64,000 bases of DNA from contig JACPDN010000006.1 of assembly GCA_016183985.1 (NCBI GenBank), positions 1,178,001-1,242,000 on the forward strand, given 5' to 3'. Below are positions 20,130-28,283 of the stretch, one piece after another. Within the stretch, counting starts at the first letter, position 1. Every line of letters starts with the position of its first letter. Both the position numbers and the translations under genes were made by a program. Source of the stretch: Pseudomonadota bacterium. Its GTDB lineage: Bacteria > Pseudomonadota > Alphaproteobacteria > Dongiales > Dongiaceae. The notes below the pieces were generated by a model, which saw nothing but the letters and a program-made list of their open reading frames with translations, was not told where the DNA came from and ran no database searches.

Positions 20130-20356
20130 GGTCACCTCCCTGGCCGCTTGAAACCGCGACCGCTTGTTGGCTCCGGTCTGGAACATAGCCCAGCCCCGTT
20201 AAAATTTCGTTTCTTTTCCGCCCTCGAAGCCGAAGCGGATAAATAATGGTTAACAAATTTCCGGCTTTTCGGCAACGCCGCCCCTGACTAAGGTCGCAGC
20301 CTCCTTGCATTTTTACCACTTGATCGAGTTTCCGCAGGCTTGTTAGCATCTGCAGC

Positions 20357-21274
20357 ATGACTAATTCGGAAGCCTCACCAGCCATGACCATTCGACCGCG
20401 CCGCTCGGTCCTCTATCTCCCGGCCAGCAATGCCCGCGCGCTTGAGAAGGCGCGCTCGCTCCCCGTCGACGCGCTCATCCTCGACCTTGAGGACGCCGTG
20501 GCGCCGGAGGCCAAGGAAGCCGCGCGCGCCCAGCTCGCGGCCGCCCTCACGGAAGGCGGCTTTGCCAAGCGCGAGGTCGTCGTGCGCGTCAATGCGCTGG
20601 ACACGCCCTGGGGTGCCGATGATGTGGCGGCTGTCGCCAAGCTCGGCGCCGATGCGATCCTCTTCCCCAAGATCAACACGCCGGACGATGTGCTGAAAGC
20701 GATTGCGGCCCTCGACGAGGCCGGCGCACCGGCGGATCTGCCGATCTGGATCATGGCGGAGACGCCCCGCTGCATCATGGGCATGGATGCGATCGCGGGT
20801 GCGAGCAAGCGCCTGACCTGCCTCGTTGCCGGAACCTCGGATTTGAGTCGCGATCTCAGAGCACGTCCCGCACCGGGGCGCATCGGTGTCATCTCGGCGC
20901 TCTCGATCATCGTCATCGCCGCCCGCGCCCATGGGCTCGATGCGCTCGACGGTGTGCATCTCGATATGAATGACGATGCCGGTTACTTGGCCGCCTGCGA
21001 ACAGGGGCGCGATCTCGGCTTCGACGGCAAGACGCTCATCCATCCCAAGCAGATCCCCGGCGCCAACGAAGCCTTCGCGCCGAGTGTCGCCGAGATCGAG
21101 CAGGCCAAGGCCATCGTTGCCGCCTGGACCGAGGCACGCGCCGCCGGCAAGGGTATCGTCGTCCTCAATGGCAAGCTGATCGAAAAGCTGCATGTCGAGG
21201 ATGCCGAGCGCCTCCTCGCCCTCCATGCCGCGATCCTGGAACGGGGCGTAGGGACCAGTTCGGCCGCCGCTTAA
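20357..21274 (+). CDS. HpcH/HpaI aldolase/citrate lyase family (CitE-like CoA ester lyase)
   Basis: RRSVLYLPASNARALEKARSLPVDALILDLEDAVAPEAKEAAR; alternative start ATG 20384. Confidence 0.93.
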   Translation: MTNSEASPAMTIRPRRSVLYLPASNARALEKARSLPVDALILDLEDAVAPEAKEAARAQLAAALTEGGFAKREVVVRVNALDTPWGADDVAAVAKLGADAILFPKINTPDDVLKAIAALDEAGAPADLPIWIMAETPRCIMGMDAIAGASKRLTCLVAGTSDLSRDLRARPAPGRIGVISALSIIVIAARAHGLDALDGVHLDMNDDAGYLAACEQGRDLGFDGKTLIHPKQIPGANEAFAPSVAEIEQAKAIVAAWTEARAAGKGIVVLNGKLIEKLHVEDAERLLALHAAILERGVGTSSAAA

Positions 21275-21435
21275 TCCTTGCCGCCGATACGGTCGACGCA
21301 GCCCATCTGGACCAGGCGATCCACCTGATTGTAGGCGCCGAGATTGGGAGCGCCGCCGGCAGCACAGGCCGAGAGGCCGCCGCCAAGCAGCGCCACAATC
21401 GTCAGCGACTTGATATATTTGGCAAAAATCGACAT
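21271..21435 (-). CDS. Small predicted lipoprotein
   Basis: MSIFAKYIKSLTIVALLGGGLSACAAGG, lipobox LSAC; tail overlaps citE-like stop. Confidence 0.55.
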   Translation of the reverse strand: MSIFAKYIKSLTIVALLGGGLSACAAGGAPNLGAYNQVDRLVQMGCVDRIGGKD

Positions 21436-21556
21436 TTTCCAACCCTTCCTTAAGAACCGGCACCGCGCTCCGACAATCGGCTTTGCGACCGGCGATGCCC
21501 TTAACCTGGGCAATCCTTTCGGTTAGGTTGTGAACCTCTTCACATGACCCGCAGCT

Positions 21557-22336
21557 TTGCACGACCCTTTGGGGGAGGCCTTCATCAGCACCGACGCTCA
21601 TAGTTCCCCGACCGCGGGTGGCAATCTCGCCATCCTGGCCGTGCGCGCGCAGTTGCTGGCGAAGAGTTTCCTGTTCCGTGGATTGGAACAGAGTCTGCTC
21701 GAACGCGTGGCGCGGCTCTGTCAGCCGCGGCGCCTCAATGTCGGCGAGACCTTGTTCTGGGAGGATGAGCCGGCGGATGCGCTTTACGGTGTCGCCAAGG
21801 GCCTCATCCGCATCTGGGTGCATGGTCCGGACGGGCGCGAGTTGACGCTGAACCTGATGGAGAGCGGCGACTTCTTCGGCGAGATCGCCCTCCTCGACGG
21901 GTTGCCGCGCACAGCCAGTGCCAGTGCATTGGCCGATACCGAGATGCTGAATGTGCCGCGCGCGGCGTTCCTCGATCTCATGAAGGCGGAGCCAAAACTG
22001 GCGCTCCATATCATCGAACTGCTGTGCGAGCGTCTGCGCCACAACACCGACCGCATCCGCGACGCCGCTTTCCTCGATCTCGGCACGCGGCTCGCGAAAA
22101 CCCTCGAAGCCCTGGCCATGGGCCATGGCGAGGAGAGCGACGAGGGCACCGTCATCACCGCCAAGCTCAATCAAAGCGAACTCGCCCAGCTTCTGGGTGT
22201 GACGCGCGAGGCGGTCAACAAGCAGTTGAAGCAATTTGCCCAAGACGGCCTCATCGCCACCAAAGGCAGCCGCATCGTGGTGCGCGACAGCGTGCGCCTA
22301 TCCGCCCGCGGCAAAATGAAGGAAGAGAGCGCCTAA
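21557..22336 (+). CDS. Crp/Fnr family transcriptional regulator
   Basis: cNMP-binding fold (GETLFWEDEPADALYGVAKGLIRIW) and HTH (LNQSELAQLLGVTREAVNKQLKQF). Confidence 0.93.
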   Translation: MHDPLGEAFISTDAHSSPTAGGNLAILAVRAQLLAKSFLFRGLEQSLLERVARLCQPRRLNVGETLFWEDEPADALYGVAKGLIRIWVHGPDGRELTLNLMESGDFFGEIALLDGLPRTASASALADTEMLNVPRAAFLDLMKAEPKLALHIIELLCERLRHNTDRIRDAAFLDLGTRLAKTLEALAMGHGEESDEGTVITAKLNQSELAQLLGVTREAVNKQLKQFAQDGLIATKGSRIVVRDSVRLSARGKMKEESA

Positions 22337-22342
22337 CCCCCA

Positions 22343-23665
22343 ATGACCGACGTCCCTATCGAAGACACGTCCCTCTGGTTCGAAATCGTCATCGTCCTCC
22401 TGCTGATCCTGCTCAACGGCTTCTTCGCCATGTCGGAGCTCGCCATCGTCTCGGCGCGCCGCGCGCGGCTGAAACCGATTGCCGATGCCGGCCATCGCGG
22501 CGCCAAGAAGGCGCTGGAACTGGCGGATGATCCCACCCAGTTTCTGTCCACCGTGCAGATCGGCATCACGCTGGTTGGCATCGTCGCCGGTGCCTATTCG
22601 GGTGCCACACTCTCGGCACCCCTTGCCGCCGTCCTCGACGATTGGGCGCTGATTTCGGCCTATGCCTATCCGATCGCGGTGACGCTGGTCGTGGCCAGCA
22701 TCACCTATCTCTCACTCATTGTCGGCGAGTTGGTGCCGAAGCGCATCGCCATGAACCATGCGGAATCGATCGCGATGCGCGTGAGCCTCCCCATGGCGTT
22801 TATCGCCAAGGTCGGCGCACCTCTGGTCTTCATCCTGCGCGTCTCGACCAATGCGCTCCTTACCCTCATCGGCCTCAGTGCCGACCGCGACACGGCGGTG
22901 ACGGAAGAGGAAGTGAAGACGATGGTGGCCGAAGGCACCGAAAGCGGCGTCTTCGAGGAGGAAGAGCGGCATCTCATCGACCGCGTGCTGCATTTGGCGG
23001 ATTACACCATCCGCTCGATCATGACGCCGCGCCCCGATATCGACTGGATCGATCTCAACGATCCGATCGAGAGCATGATGGCGCAGATCCGCGAGAGCAA
23101 GCACACGCGTCTCCTTCTCTGCCAGGGTAGCGTCGACGAGGTGGTGGGCGTTGTCCATACCAAGGATCTGCTGCACCAGCTGACTGCCGGCGAGACACTC
23201 GACCTTGCCGCCGTGGCGAAACCGGCGCTGACGCTGCATGAGACGACGACCATTCTCAGGCTCCTCGAGCTCTTCCGCAAATCGCCCAGCCACATGGCGG
23301 TGGTGCTCGACGAATATGGCAGCGTCGAGGGTATCGCCACGCAATCCGACATCTTCACCGTCATCGCCGGCGAGATGACCGAGGGCGAGACGGAAGACGA
23401 ATCCATCGCCCAGCGCGCCGATGGCTCGTGGCTGATCGACGGTCGCACCCGCCTCATCGATGTCGAGCGCCGCATCGGCGCCACCGGCTTCGTCCATGCC
23501 GATTACGCCACCATCGCCGGCCTGGTGCTGCACCGCCTGGGCCGCGTGCCGAAGGTAGGTGAAAGTGTCACCTATCACGGCTTCCGCATCGAGGTCGTCG
23601 ATCTCGACGGCCGCCGCATCGACAGGGTGATGGTCGACCGCGTCGAGGCACCGGAAGAGGATTGA
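22343..23665 (+). CDS. Hemolysin family/CNNM-CBS-CorC domain membrane protein
   Basis: NGFFAMSELAIVSARRARLK, CBS pair, CorC_HlyC C-terminus. Confidence 0.93.
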   Translation: MTDVPIEDTSLWFEIVIVLLLILLNGFFAMSELAIVSARRARLKPIADAGHRGAKKALELADDPTQFLSTVQIGITLVGIVAGAYSGATLSAPLAAVLDDWALISAYAYPIAVTLVVASITYLSLIVGELVPKRIAMNHAESIAMRVSLPMAFIAKVGAPLVFILRVSTNALLTLIGLSADRDTAVTEEEVKTMVAEGTESGVFEEEERHLIDRVLHLADYTIRSIMTPRPDIDWIDLNDPIESMMAQIRESKHTRLLLCQGSVDEVVGVVHTKDLLHQLTAGETLDLAAVAKPALTLHETTTILRLLELFRKSPSHMAVVLDEYGSVEGIATQSDIFTVIAGEMTEGETEDESIAQRADGSWLIDGRTRLIDVERRIGATGFVHADYATIAGLVLHRLGRVPKVGESVTYHGFRIEVVDLDGRRIDRVMVDRVEAPEED

Positions 23666-23721
23666 GCGTCGCAACGCCGACCCCTCACCTCAACCCCTCA
23701 ATCTCAGCCATCCTTCTCAAC

Positions 23722-24135
23722 GGTCATCTGCAATCACTCGGGCAGTCGGGGCGGCGTTTTGCGGCGGCTGCCCTTGCGCCGGGACACGGGGGGTAACCTC
23801 GCCGGCCCGAGGGGATCGCCTCACCCATGGCGATCCGGGGGAGCCCTGTGTCCACCAGGCTCGGGGGGATGCCGGTTCCCGATCGGCATCGCGGGGCCTC
23901 GGCATACCCTGAGCCGAGGCAACGGGGGCCGCTATCACCGCCGACAGGCCAGGCGGAGGTCCATCACCCCGGAATCCCAAGGGAGCCGGTTTATAGCCAC
24001 CGGCAAAAGGCCGCCAACCTGCGCCCGCCGCCGCAGGGGTTTGATCCTGCAGAGACAGCTTGCGTCGGCAAACAACCGAGTGATTGCAGATGGCCGCTGT
24101 CTGGCCGAAACGAGATATGCGCGCGTTCTTTTTTA
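23722..24135 (+). ncRNA. Candidate unclassified structured RNA element (~370-410 nt)
   Basis: GGTCATCTGCAATCACTCGG (23722-23741) pairs with CCGAGTGATTGCAGATGGCC (24076-24095), 19/20; internal perfect hairpins listed in findings; T-rich run at 24126-24134; no credible ORF. Confidence 0.6.
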
Positions 24136-24230
24136 GTACAGCATTCCTAGTGTTTTGTCAAGAACATTTTAGGAACATATCGCCGCGAACCGGTGTATCC
24201 TGCGCGCCTACCGGATGTGGAGATGATGCG

Positions 24231-24659
24231 ATGCCTGACGCCGCCGATCTGCGCCGCCTGTTCGACCGCTGGGAGCAGGTCTGGCATGAGGGGAGATTCG
24301 ATCTGGTCCCAAGCTGTGTAGCACCGCTTTACATCCGACATGACGAAGCCGGCAGCCGCGTGGTGACGCGCGACGCCTATGCCGCCGAGCTTACCAAGCT
24401 GAAGGCAGACCGGCCGGACGTGCGCATCCTGGTCTATGACCACGCCTTGCACGGCAACGCCGCCTGGTATCGCTTCACCATGCGATGGACCGACCGGGTG
24501 AGCGGAGAGACGCGTTGCCGCGCCGGCATGCAGAGCTACCGCATCGCGGACGGACTCCTCGCCGAGACATGGGTCATGCTGCAACCGCCGGGATCCGCCT
24601 GGAGCGATCCTGTCGCGCAGGAAAGCTGGACGAGCGCGCCGCCGAAGCAAGCGACATAG
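24231..24659 (+). CDS. SnoaL/NTF2-like protein
   Basis: MPDAADLRRLFDRWEQVWHEGRFDLVPSCVAPLYIRHDEAG; ORF-track start 24084 trimmed. Confidence 0.75.
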   Translation: MPDAADLRRLFDRWEQVWHEGRFDLVPSCVAPLYIRHDEAGSRVVTRDAYAAELTKLKADRPDVRILVYDHALHGNAAWYRFTMRWTDRVSGETRCRAGMQSYRIADGLLAETWVMLQPPGSAWSDPVAQESWTSAPPKQAT

Positions 24660-24664
24660 CGATG

Positions 24665-24688
24665 ATATTTCGATAATCATCAAAATAT
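24665..24688. promoter_or_regulatory. Candidate ArsR operator 1
   Basis: ATATTTCGAT-AATC-ATCAAAATAT dyad (9/10). Confidence 0.7.
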
Positions 24689-24713
24689 TCTTGACCGCAT
24701 CGACCGCCACCTG

Positions 24714-24737
24714 TTATTTCGACAAACATCGAAATAT
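24714..24737. promoter_or_regulatory. Candidate ArsR operator 2
   Basis: TTATTTCGAC-AAAC-ATCGAAATAT dyad, same 10-4-10 layout as operator 1. Confidence 0.75.
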
Positions 24738-25117
24738 TGGAGGGCGCCGTGGCGCAGGGTTCAGAAGCGATTGTCACAAGCCTGGGTGCCCTGGCGCATG
24801 AGCACCGGCTGGCGGTCTATCGGCTGCTGGTCGCACGCGGGCCGGAAGGACTGCCCGCCGGGAACCTGGCCGAGACGATGGCGATGCCACCCTCCTCGCT
24901 CACCTTCCACCTGCAGCAATTGCTGCAGGCGGGTCTCGTCACCCAGCGGCGGCTGGGGCGGCAGATCATCTATGCCGCCGACTTCGCCAACATGAACAGC
25001 CTTGTCGCCTATCTCACCGAGAATTGCTGCGGCGGTGGCCAATGCGCCCCCGTCTGCGATCCGACACCCAAGGGAGACGCCCAAGATGAAACGCCTGCAC
25101 GTCAACGTTGCCGTTGA
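24737..25117 (+). CDS. arsR: ArsR/SmtB family transcriptional regulator
   Basis: ALAHEHRLAVYRLLVARGPEGLPAGNLAETMAMPPSSLTFHLQQLLQAGLVTQRRLGRQIIY; C-terminal Cys pair; head of ars cluster. Confidence 0.9.
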   Translation: MEGAVAQGSEAIVTSLGALAHEHRLAVYRLLVARGPEGLPAGNLAETMAMPPSSLTFHLQQLLQAGLVTQRRLGRQIIYAADFANMNSLVAYLTENCCGGGQCAPVCDPTPKGDAQDETPARQRCR

Positions 25118-25565
25118 GAATCTCGAGGAAGCGATCCGCTTCTATTCGACGCTGTTCGCGGCCAAGCCCAGCGTCGAGAAGGCCGATTACGCCAAATGGA
25201 TGCTGGACGATCCGCGCGTCAACTTCGCCATCACGGCGCGCGGCCGCGAAAGCGGGCTGGATCATCTGGGCATCCAGGTGGAGAACGAGGCCGAGCTTGG
25301 CGAGGTCTATGCGCGGCTGAAACAGGCCGAGCGGCCGGTTGTCGACCAGGGCAATGTCACCTGCTGCTATGCCAAATCGACCAAGAGCTGGATCACCGAT
25401 CCCGCCGGCATTTCCTGGGAGACGTTCCTCACCCATGGTGCCAGCACGGTCTATGGCGGCGACGGCGAGACAGCGCCCGTTGAAACCGCTGCCAGTGCCT
25501 GTTGCGGCGACGATCCCTGCGGCACGAAAGCGGCGGCACCCACCGAGTCAGCCTGTTGCGCGTGA
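25086..25565 (+). CDS. arsI: ArsI/CadI family metalloenzyme (probable C-As lyase)
   Basis: MKRLHVNVAVENLEEAIRFYSTLFAAKPSVEKADYAKWMLDDPRVNFAI; VTCCYAKSTKSW Cys pair; Cys-rich tail ACCGDDPC..ACCA. Confidence 0.87.
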   Translation: MKRLHVNVAVENLEEAIRFYSTLFAAKPSVEKADYAKWMLDDPRVNFAITARGRESGLDHLGIQVENEAELGEVYARLKQAERPVVDQGNVTCCYAKSTKSWITDPAGISWETFLTHGASTVYGGDGETAPVETAASACCGDDPCGTKAAAPTESACCA

Positions 25566-25573
25566 GGGGAAAG

Positions 25574-26101
25574 ATGACAAAGAAGACATACAACGTGCTT
25601 TTCCTGTGCACCGGTAATTCGGCGCGCTCGATTCTGGCTGAGAGCATCTTGCGCAAAGACGGCACCAAGCATTTCCATGCTTTCTCGGCCGGCAGCCTGC
25701 CCAAGGGCCAGGTGCATCCGATGGCGCTCAAAGTGCTCAGCGATGCCGGCTATCCGATCGACGGTTTCCGCTCGAAAAGCTGGGACGAATTCGCCAGCCA
25801 TGACGCGCCGCAGATGGATTTCGTCTTTACCGTCTGCGACAACGCCGCCGGCGAGGTCTGCCCCGTCTGGCCGGGACAGCCGATCTCGGCGCATTGGGGC
25901 ATAGAAGACCCGGCCGCTGTCATGGGCTCGCCGCTGGAGCAGGAGGCGGCTTTCGTCACGGCGCTGCGCTATATGAAGAATCGCATCGCGGCCTTTACCA
26001 GCCTGCCGCTTGCCAGCCTCGACCGCATGACTCTGGGTGCCAAGCTCGCCGAGATCGGCACGCGCGATGGTGCCACGCAGCAACGACCGAATGTGGCTTG
26101 A
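25574..26101 (+). CDS. arsC: Arsenate reductase, LMW-phosphatase type
   Basis: VLFLCTGNSARSILAESILR P-loop; ORF-track start 25502 trimmed. Confidence 0.93.
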   Translation: MTKKTYNVLFLCTGNSARSILAESILRKDGTKHFHAFSAGSLPKGQVHPMALKVLSDAGYPIDGFRSKSWDEFASHDAPQMDFVFTVCDNAAGEVCPVWPGQPISAHWGIEDPAAVMGSPLEQEAAFVTALRYMKNRIAAFTSLPLASLDRMTLGAKLAEIGTRDGATQQRPNVA

Positions 26102-26104
26102 GCC

Positions 26105-27142
26105 ATGGGATTGTTCGAGCGTTATCTCACCCTGTGGGTGGCCCTCTGCATCGCCGTCGGCATCGGGCTCGGCTTCTTGATGCCCGGTGTCTTTGCCGCC
26201 ATCGCCGGCGCGGAAATCGCCAAGGTCAATCTGCCGGTCGCCCTCCTTATCTGGGCGATGATCGTGCCGATGCTCTTGAAGATCGATTTCGGGGCGCTGG
26301 CCGGCGTCCGGGAGCATTGGCGCGGCGTCGCCGTGACCTTGCTGGTCAATTGGGCGGTGAAGCCCTTTTCCATGGCGCTGCTCGGCACCTTCTTCCTCGG
26401 CGGCTTGTTTGCGCCGCTGCTGGTTTCGGAACAGATACCGGCCTATATCGCCGGCCTCATTCTGCTGGCCGCCGCACCCTGCACGGCGATGGTTTTCGTC
26501 TGGTCCAATCTGGTCGATGGCGAACCGCATTTCACGCTGAGCCAGGTGGCGCTCAACGACCTCATCATGATTTTCGCCTTCGCACCTATCGTGGCGCTGC
26601 TGCTCGGCGTCGCCTCGATCAGCATTCCGTGGGAAACGCTGCTGCTCTCCGTGCTGCTCTACATCGTCATTCCCGTGGTCGCCGCGCAGGCCGCGCGCCG
26701 CCTGCTGGTGCGCAGCGGGCAGTTGGAACCTTGCCTCGCAATGTTGCGGCCCTATAGCCTTGCAGCCTTGCTGGTGACGCTTGTCTTGCTGTTCGCCTTC
26801 CAGGGCGAGGCCATCGTGGCACAGCCGATCACCATTGCGCTCATCGCCGTGCCCATTCTGATCCAGGTCTATTTCAATGCGGGTCTTGCCTATGTCTTGA
26901 GCCGGCGATTGGGCGTGGCCTGGTGCGTTGCCGGGCCAGCAGCACTCATCGGCGCCAGCAACTTCTTCGAGCTTGCGGTGGCCGCTGCCATCAGCCTCTT
27001 CGGCTTGAATTCGGGGGCTGCCCTTGCCACGGTCGTCGGTGTTCTGGTGGAGGTGCCGGTGATGCTGTCGGTCGTGCGGATCGTCCGCGCCAGCCGCGGC
27101 TGGTATGAGGGAAAGCATGCTGTCGCTCGCTCCGCAGAGTAA
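26105..27142 (+). CDS. acr3: ACR3 family arsenite efflux permease
   Basis: 345 aa, ~10 TM, APCTAMVFVWSNLVDGEPHFTLSQVALNDLIMIF motif. Confidence 0.95.
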   Translation: MGLFERYLTLWVALCIAVGIGLGFLMPGVFAAIAGAEIAKVNLPVALLIWAMIVPMLLKIDFGALAGVREHWRGVAVTLLVNWAVKPFSMALLGTFFLGGLFAPLLVSEQIPAYIAGLILLAAAPCTAMVFVWSNLVDGEPHFTLSQVALNDLIMIFAFAPIVALLLGVASISIPWETLLLSVLLYIVIPVVAAQAARRLLVRSGQLEPCLAMLRPYSLAALLVTLVLLFAFQGEAIVAQPITIALIAVPILIQVYFNAGLAYVLSRRLGVAWCVAGPAALIGASNFFELAVAAAISLFGLNSGAALATVVGVLVEVPVMLSVVRIVRASRGWYEGKHAVARSAE

Positions 27143-27545
27143 TGCCGGCGAACTGGCGGCCGCATTGATCGCAGCCAAACTGCCGGCCGACGACATCTCG
27201 GAAGGCGGAAGGCGGTTCTGGCGTGCCATTGATGAGACTGGCGCCGTCATCGGTTACGGCGGGCTCGAAGGGAGCGGCGCGGACCTGCTGCTGCGTTCCG
27301 TCGTCATCCTGCCCGCGCGGCGTGGTTCGGGGTTGGGACGCGCATTGATCGACGCCCTGCTACGAGAGGCAAAGCATGCCGGTGGCAGGCGTGTCTGGCT
27401 GCTGACCACGGGTGCAGCGGATTTCTTCGATCGCCTCGGTTTTGAGCGAAAAGAACGCGCCGACGCGCCAGCGGTCGTCACGCAGTCGCGGCAGTTCACG
27501 GCACTGTGCCCGGCGAGCGCGATGGTTCTCGTGAAGTCCGTCTGA
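27105..27545 (+). CDS. arsN2: ArsN2-type GNAT acetyltransferase
   Basis: SVVILPARRGSGLGRALIDALLREAKHAGGRRVWLLTTGAADFFDRLGFE; overlaps acr3 end; start may be 27117. Confidence 0.87.
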   Translation: MRESMLSLAPQSNAGELAAALIAAKLPADDISEGGRRFWRAIDETGAVIGYGGLEGSGADLLLRSVVILPARRGSGLGRALIDALLREAKHAGGRRVWLLTTGAADFFDRLGFERKERADAPAVVTQSRQFTALCPASAMVLVKSV

Positions 27546-27559
27546 ACGCCTGAGCCGGC

Positions 27560-28204
27560 CTATTTCTCCCAACCGGCATCAAACGGATATCGCCGAGCCC
27601 AGAAAGCGGTGAGGCGGGGATCGGCATCGACGCGACGGACGATCTCGGCCATTTTGGGGGCGCTGCGGTAGAAGCGATTGCGGCCCGGGTTGAAGCGCGA
27701 GATGACGGCGACATAGAGATCGAGCGCCGAGAGGTCGTCGCCGAGGATGTAGCGGCCGGGCGCGATCTGTTCATCCATCATACGCCAGCAATCGGCGCGG
27801 CGGTCGAGCAGCGGCGCGATCACGGATTGCGCCTGCGTCTTCTCGGCGACGATGCGGGTCGGATCGTCGACGATCCAGACCAGCGCATAGATCGCTGCCG
27901 ACACATAGGTCATCCAGCGCAGGAATTGCGCACGCTTCGGGTCATTGATGCCGGGTGCGAGCTTTGCCTGCGGGTGGAGATCGGCGAGGTAGATCATGAT
28001 CGCCGCACTTTCGGTCATGATCTCGCCGGTGGGAAGAACCAGTGCTGGCACCTGGCGCAGGGGATTGACCGTCTCGACCAGCTGGCGCGCGGTTTCGCTG
28101 TCCCAGGTGACGGCTTCGACCACCTCATAGGGGATTTGAAGCAGCGTCAGCATGGCTTCGATCGGCACCGAGCCGGATCCGGCAGCTCCGAAAATTTTCA
28201 GCAT
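27560..28204 (-). CDS. Glutathione S-transferase family protein
   Basis: MLKIFGAAGSGSVPIEAMLTLLQIPYEVVE...ALVLPTGEIMTESAAIMIYLAD; ORF-track start 28549 trimmed. Confidence 0.88.
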   Translation of the reverse strand: MLKIFGAAGSGSVPIEAMLTLLQIPYEVVEAVTWDSETARQLVETVNPLRQVPALVLPTGEIMTESAAIMIYLADLHPQAKLAPGINDPKRAQFLRWMTYVSAAIYALVWIVDDPTRIVAEKTQAQSVIAPLLDRRADCWRMMDEQIAPGRYILGDDLSALDLYVAVISRFNPGRNRFYRSAPKMAEIVRRVDADPRLTAFWARRYPFDAGWEK

Positions 28205-28283
28205 GCGGCAACCTCCTGGACTGTTGTCCTCGCCATGCGCCGTCTCCTCGTTCTTCATATAGATGCCGCAACAGCAACGGCAG

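Noticed and set aside
20375-22243. 622 aa minus-strand ORF spanning citE-like and Crp/Fnr genes
   Set aside because: Covers two unrelated real genes in antisense; no domain recognised.
24033-24050. GCAGG-GGTTTGAT-CCTGC as a tRNA T-arm
   Set aside because: Loop is 8 nt, not the canonical 7-nt TTCRANY, and no cloverleaf could be built around it.
23722-24135. RNase P RNA, tmRNA, or cobalamin riboswitch assignment
   Set aside because: Size and closing helix fit RNase P loosely, but the universal GAGGAAAGUCC/ACAGAA core is absent; no ANDN-type tag; no B12-box sequence. Left unassigned.
23717-24150. Small ORFs (23717..23980 -, 23759..24136 +, 23827..24150 +) in the structured region
   Set aside because: Pro/Arg/Gly-rich, no domain, and mutually overlapping; the stem-loop pattern explains the sequence better.
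25451-27250. 599 aa minus-strand ORF antisense to arsC/acr3
   Set aside because: Shadow ORF, His/Gln/Asp/Gly-rich, no domain.
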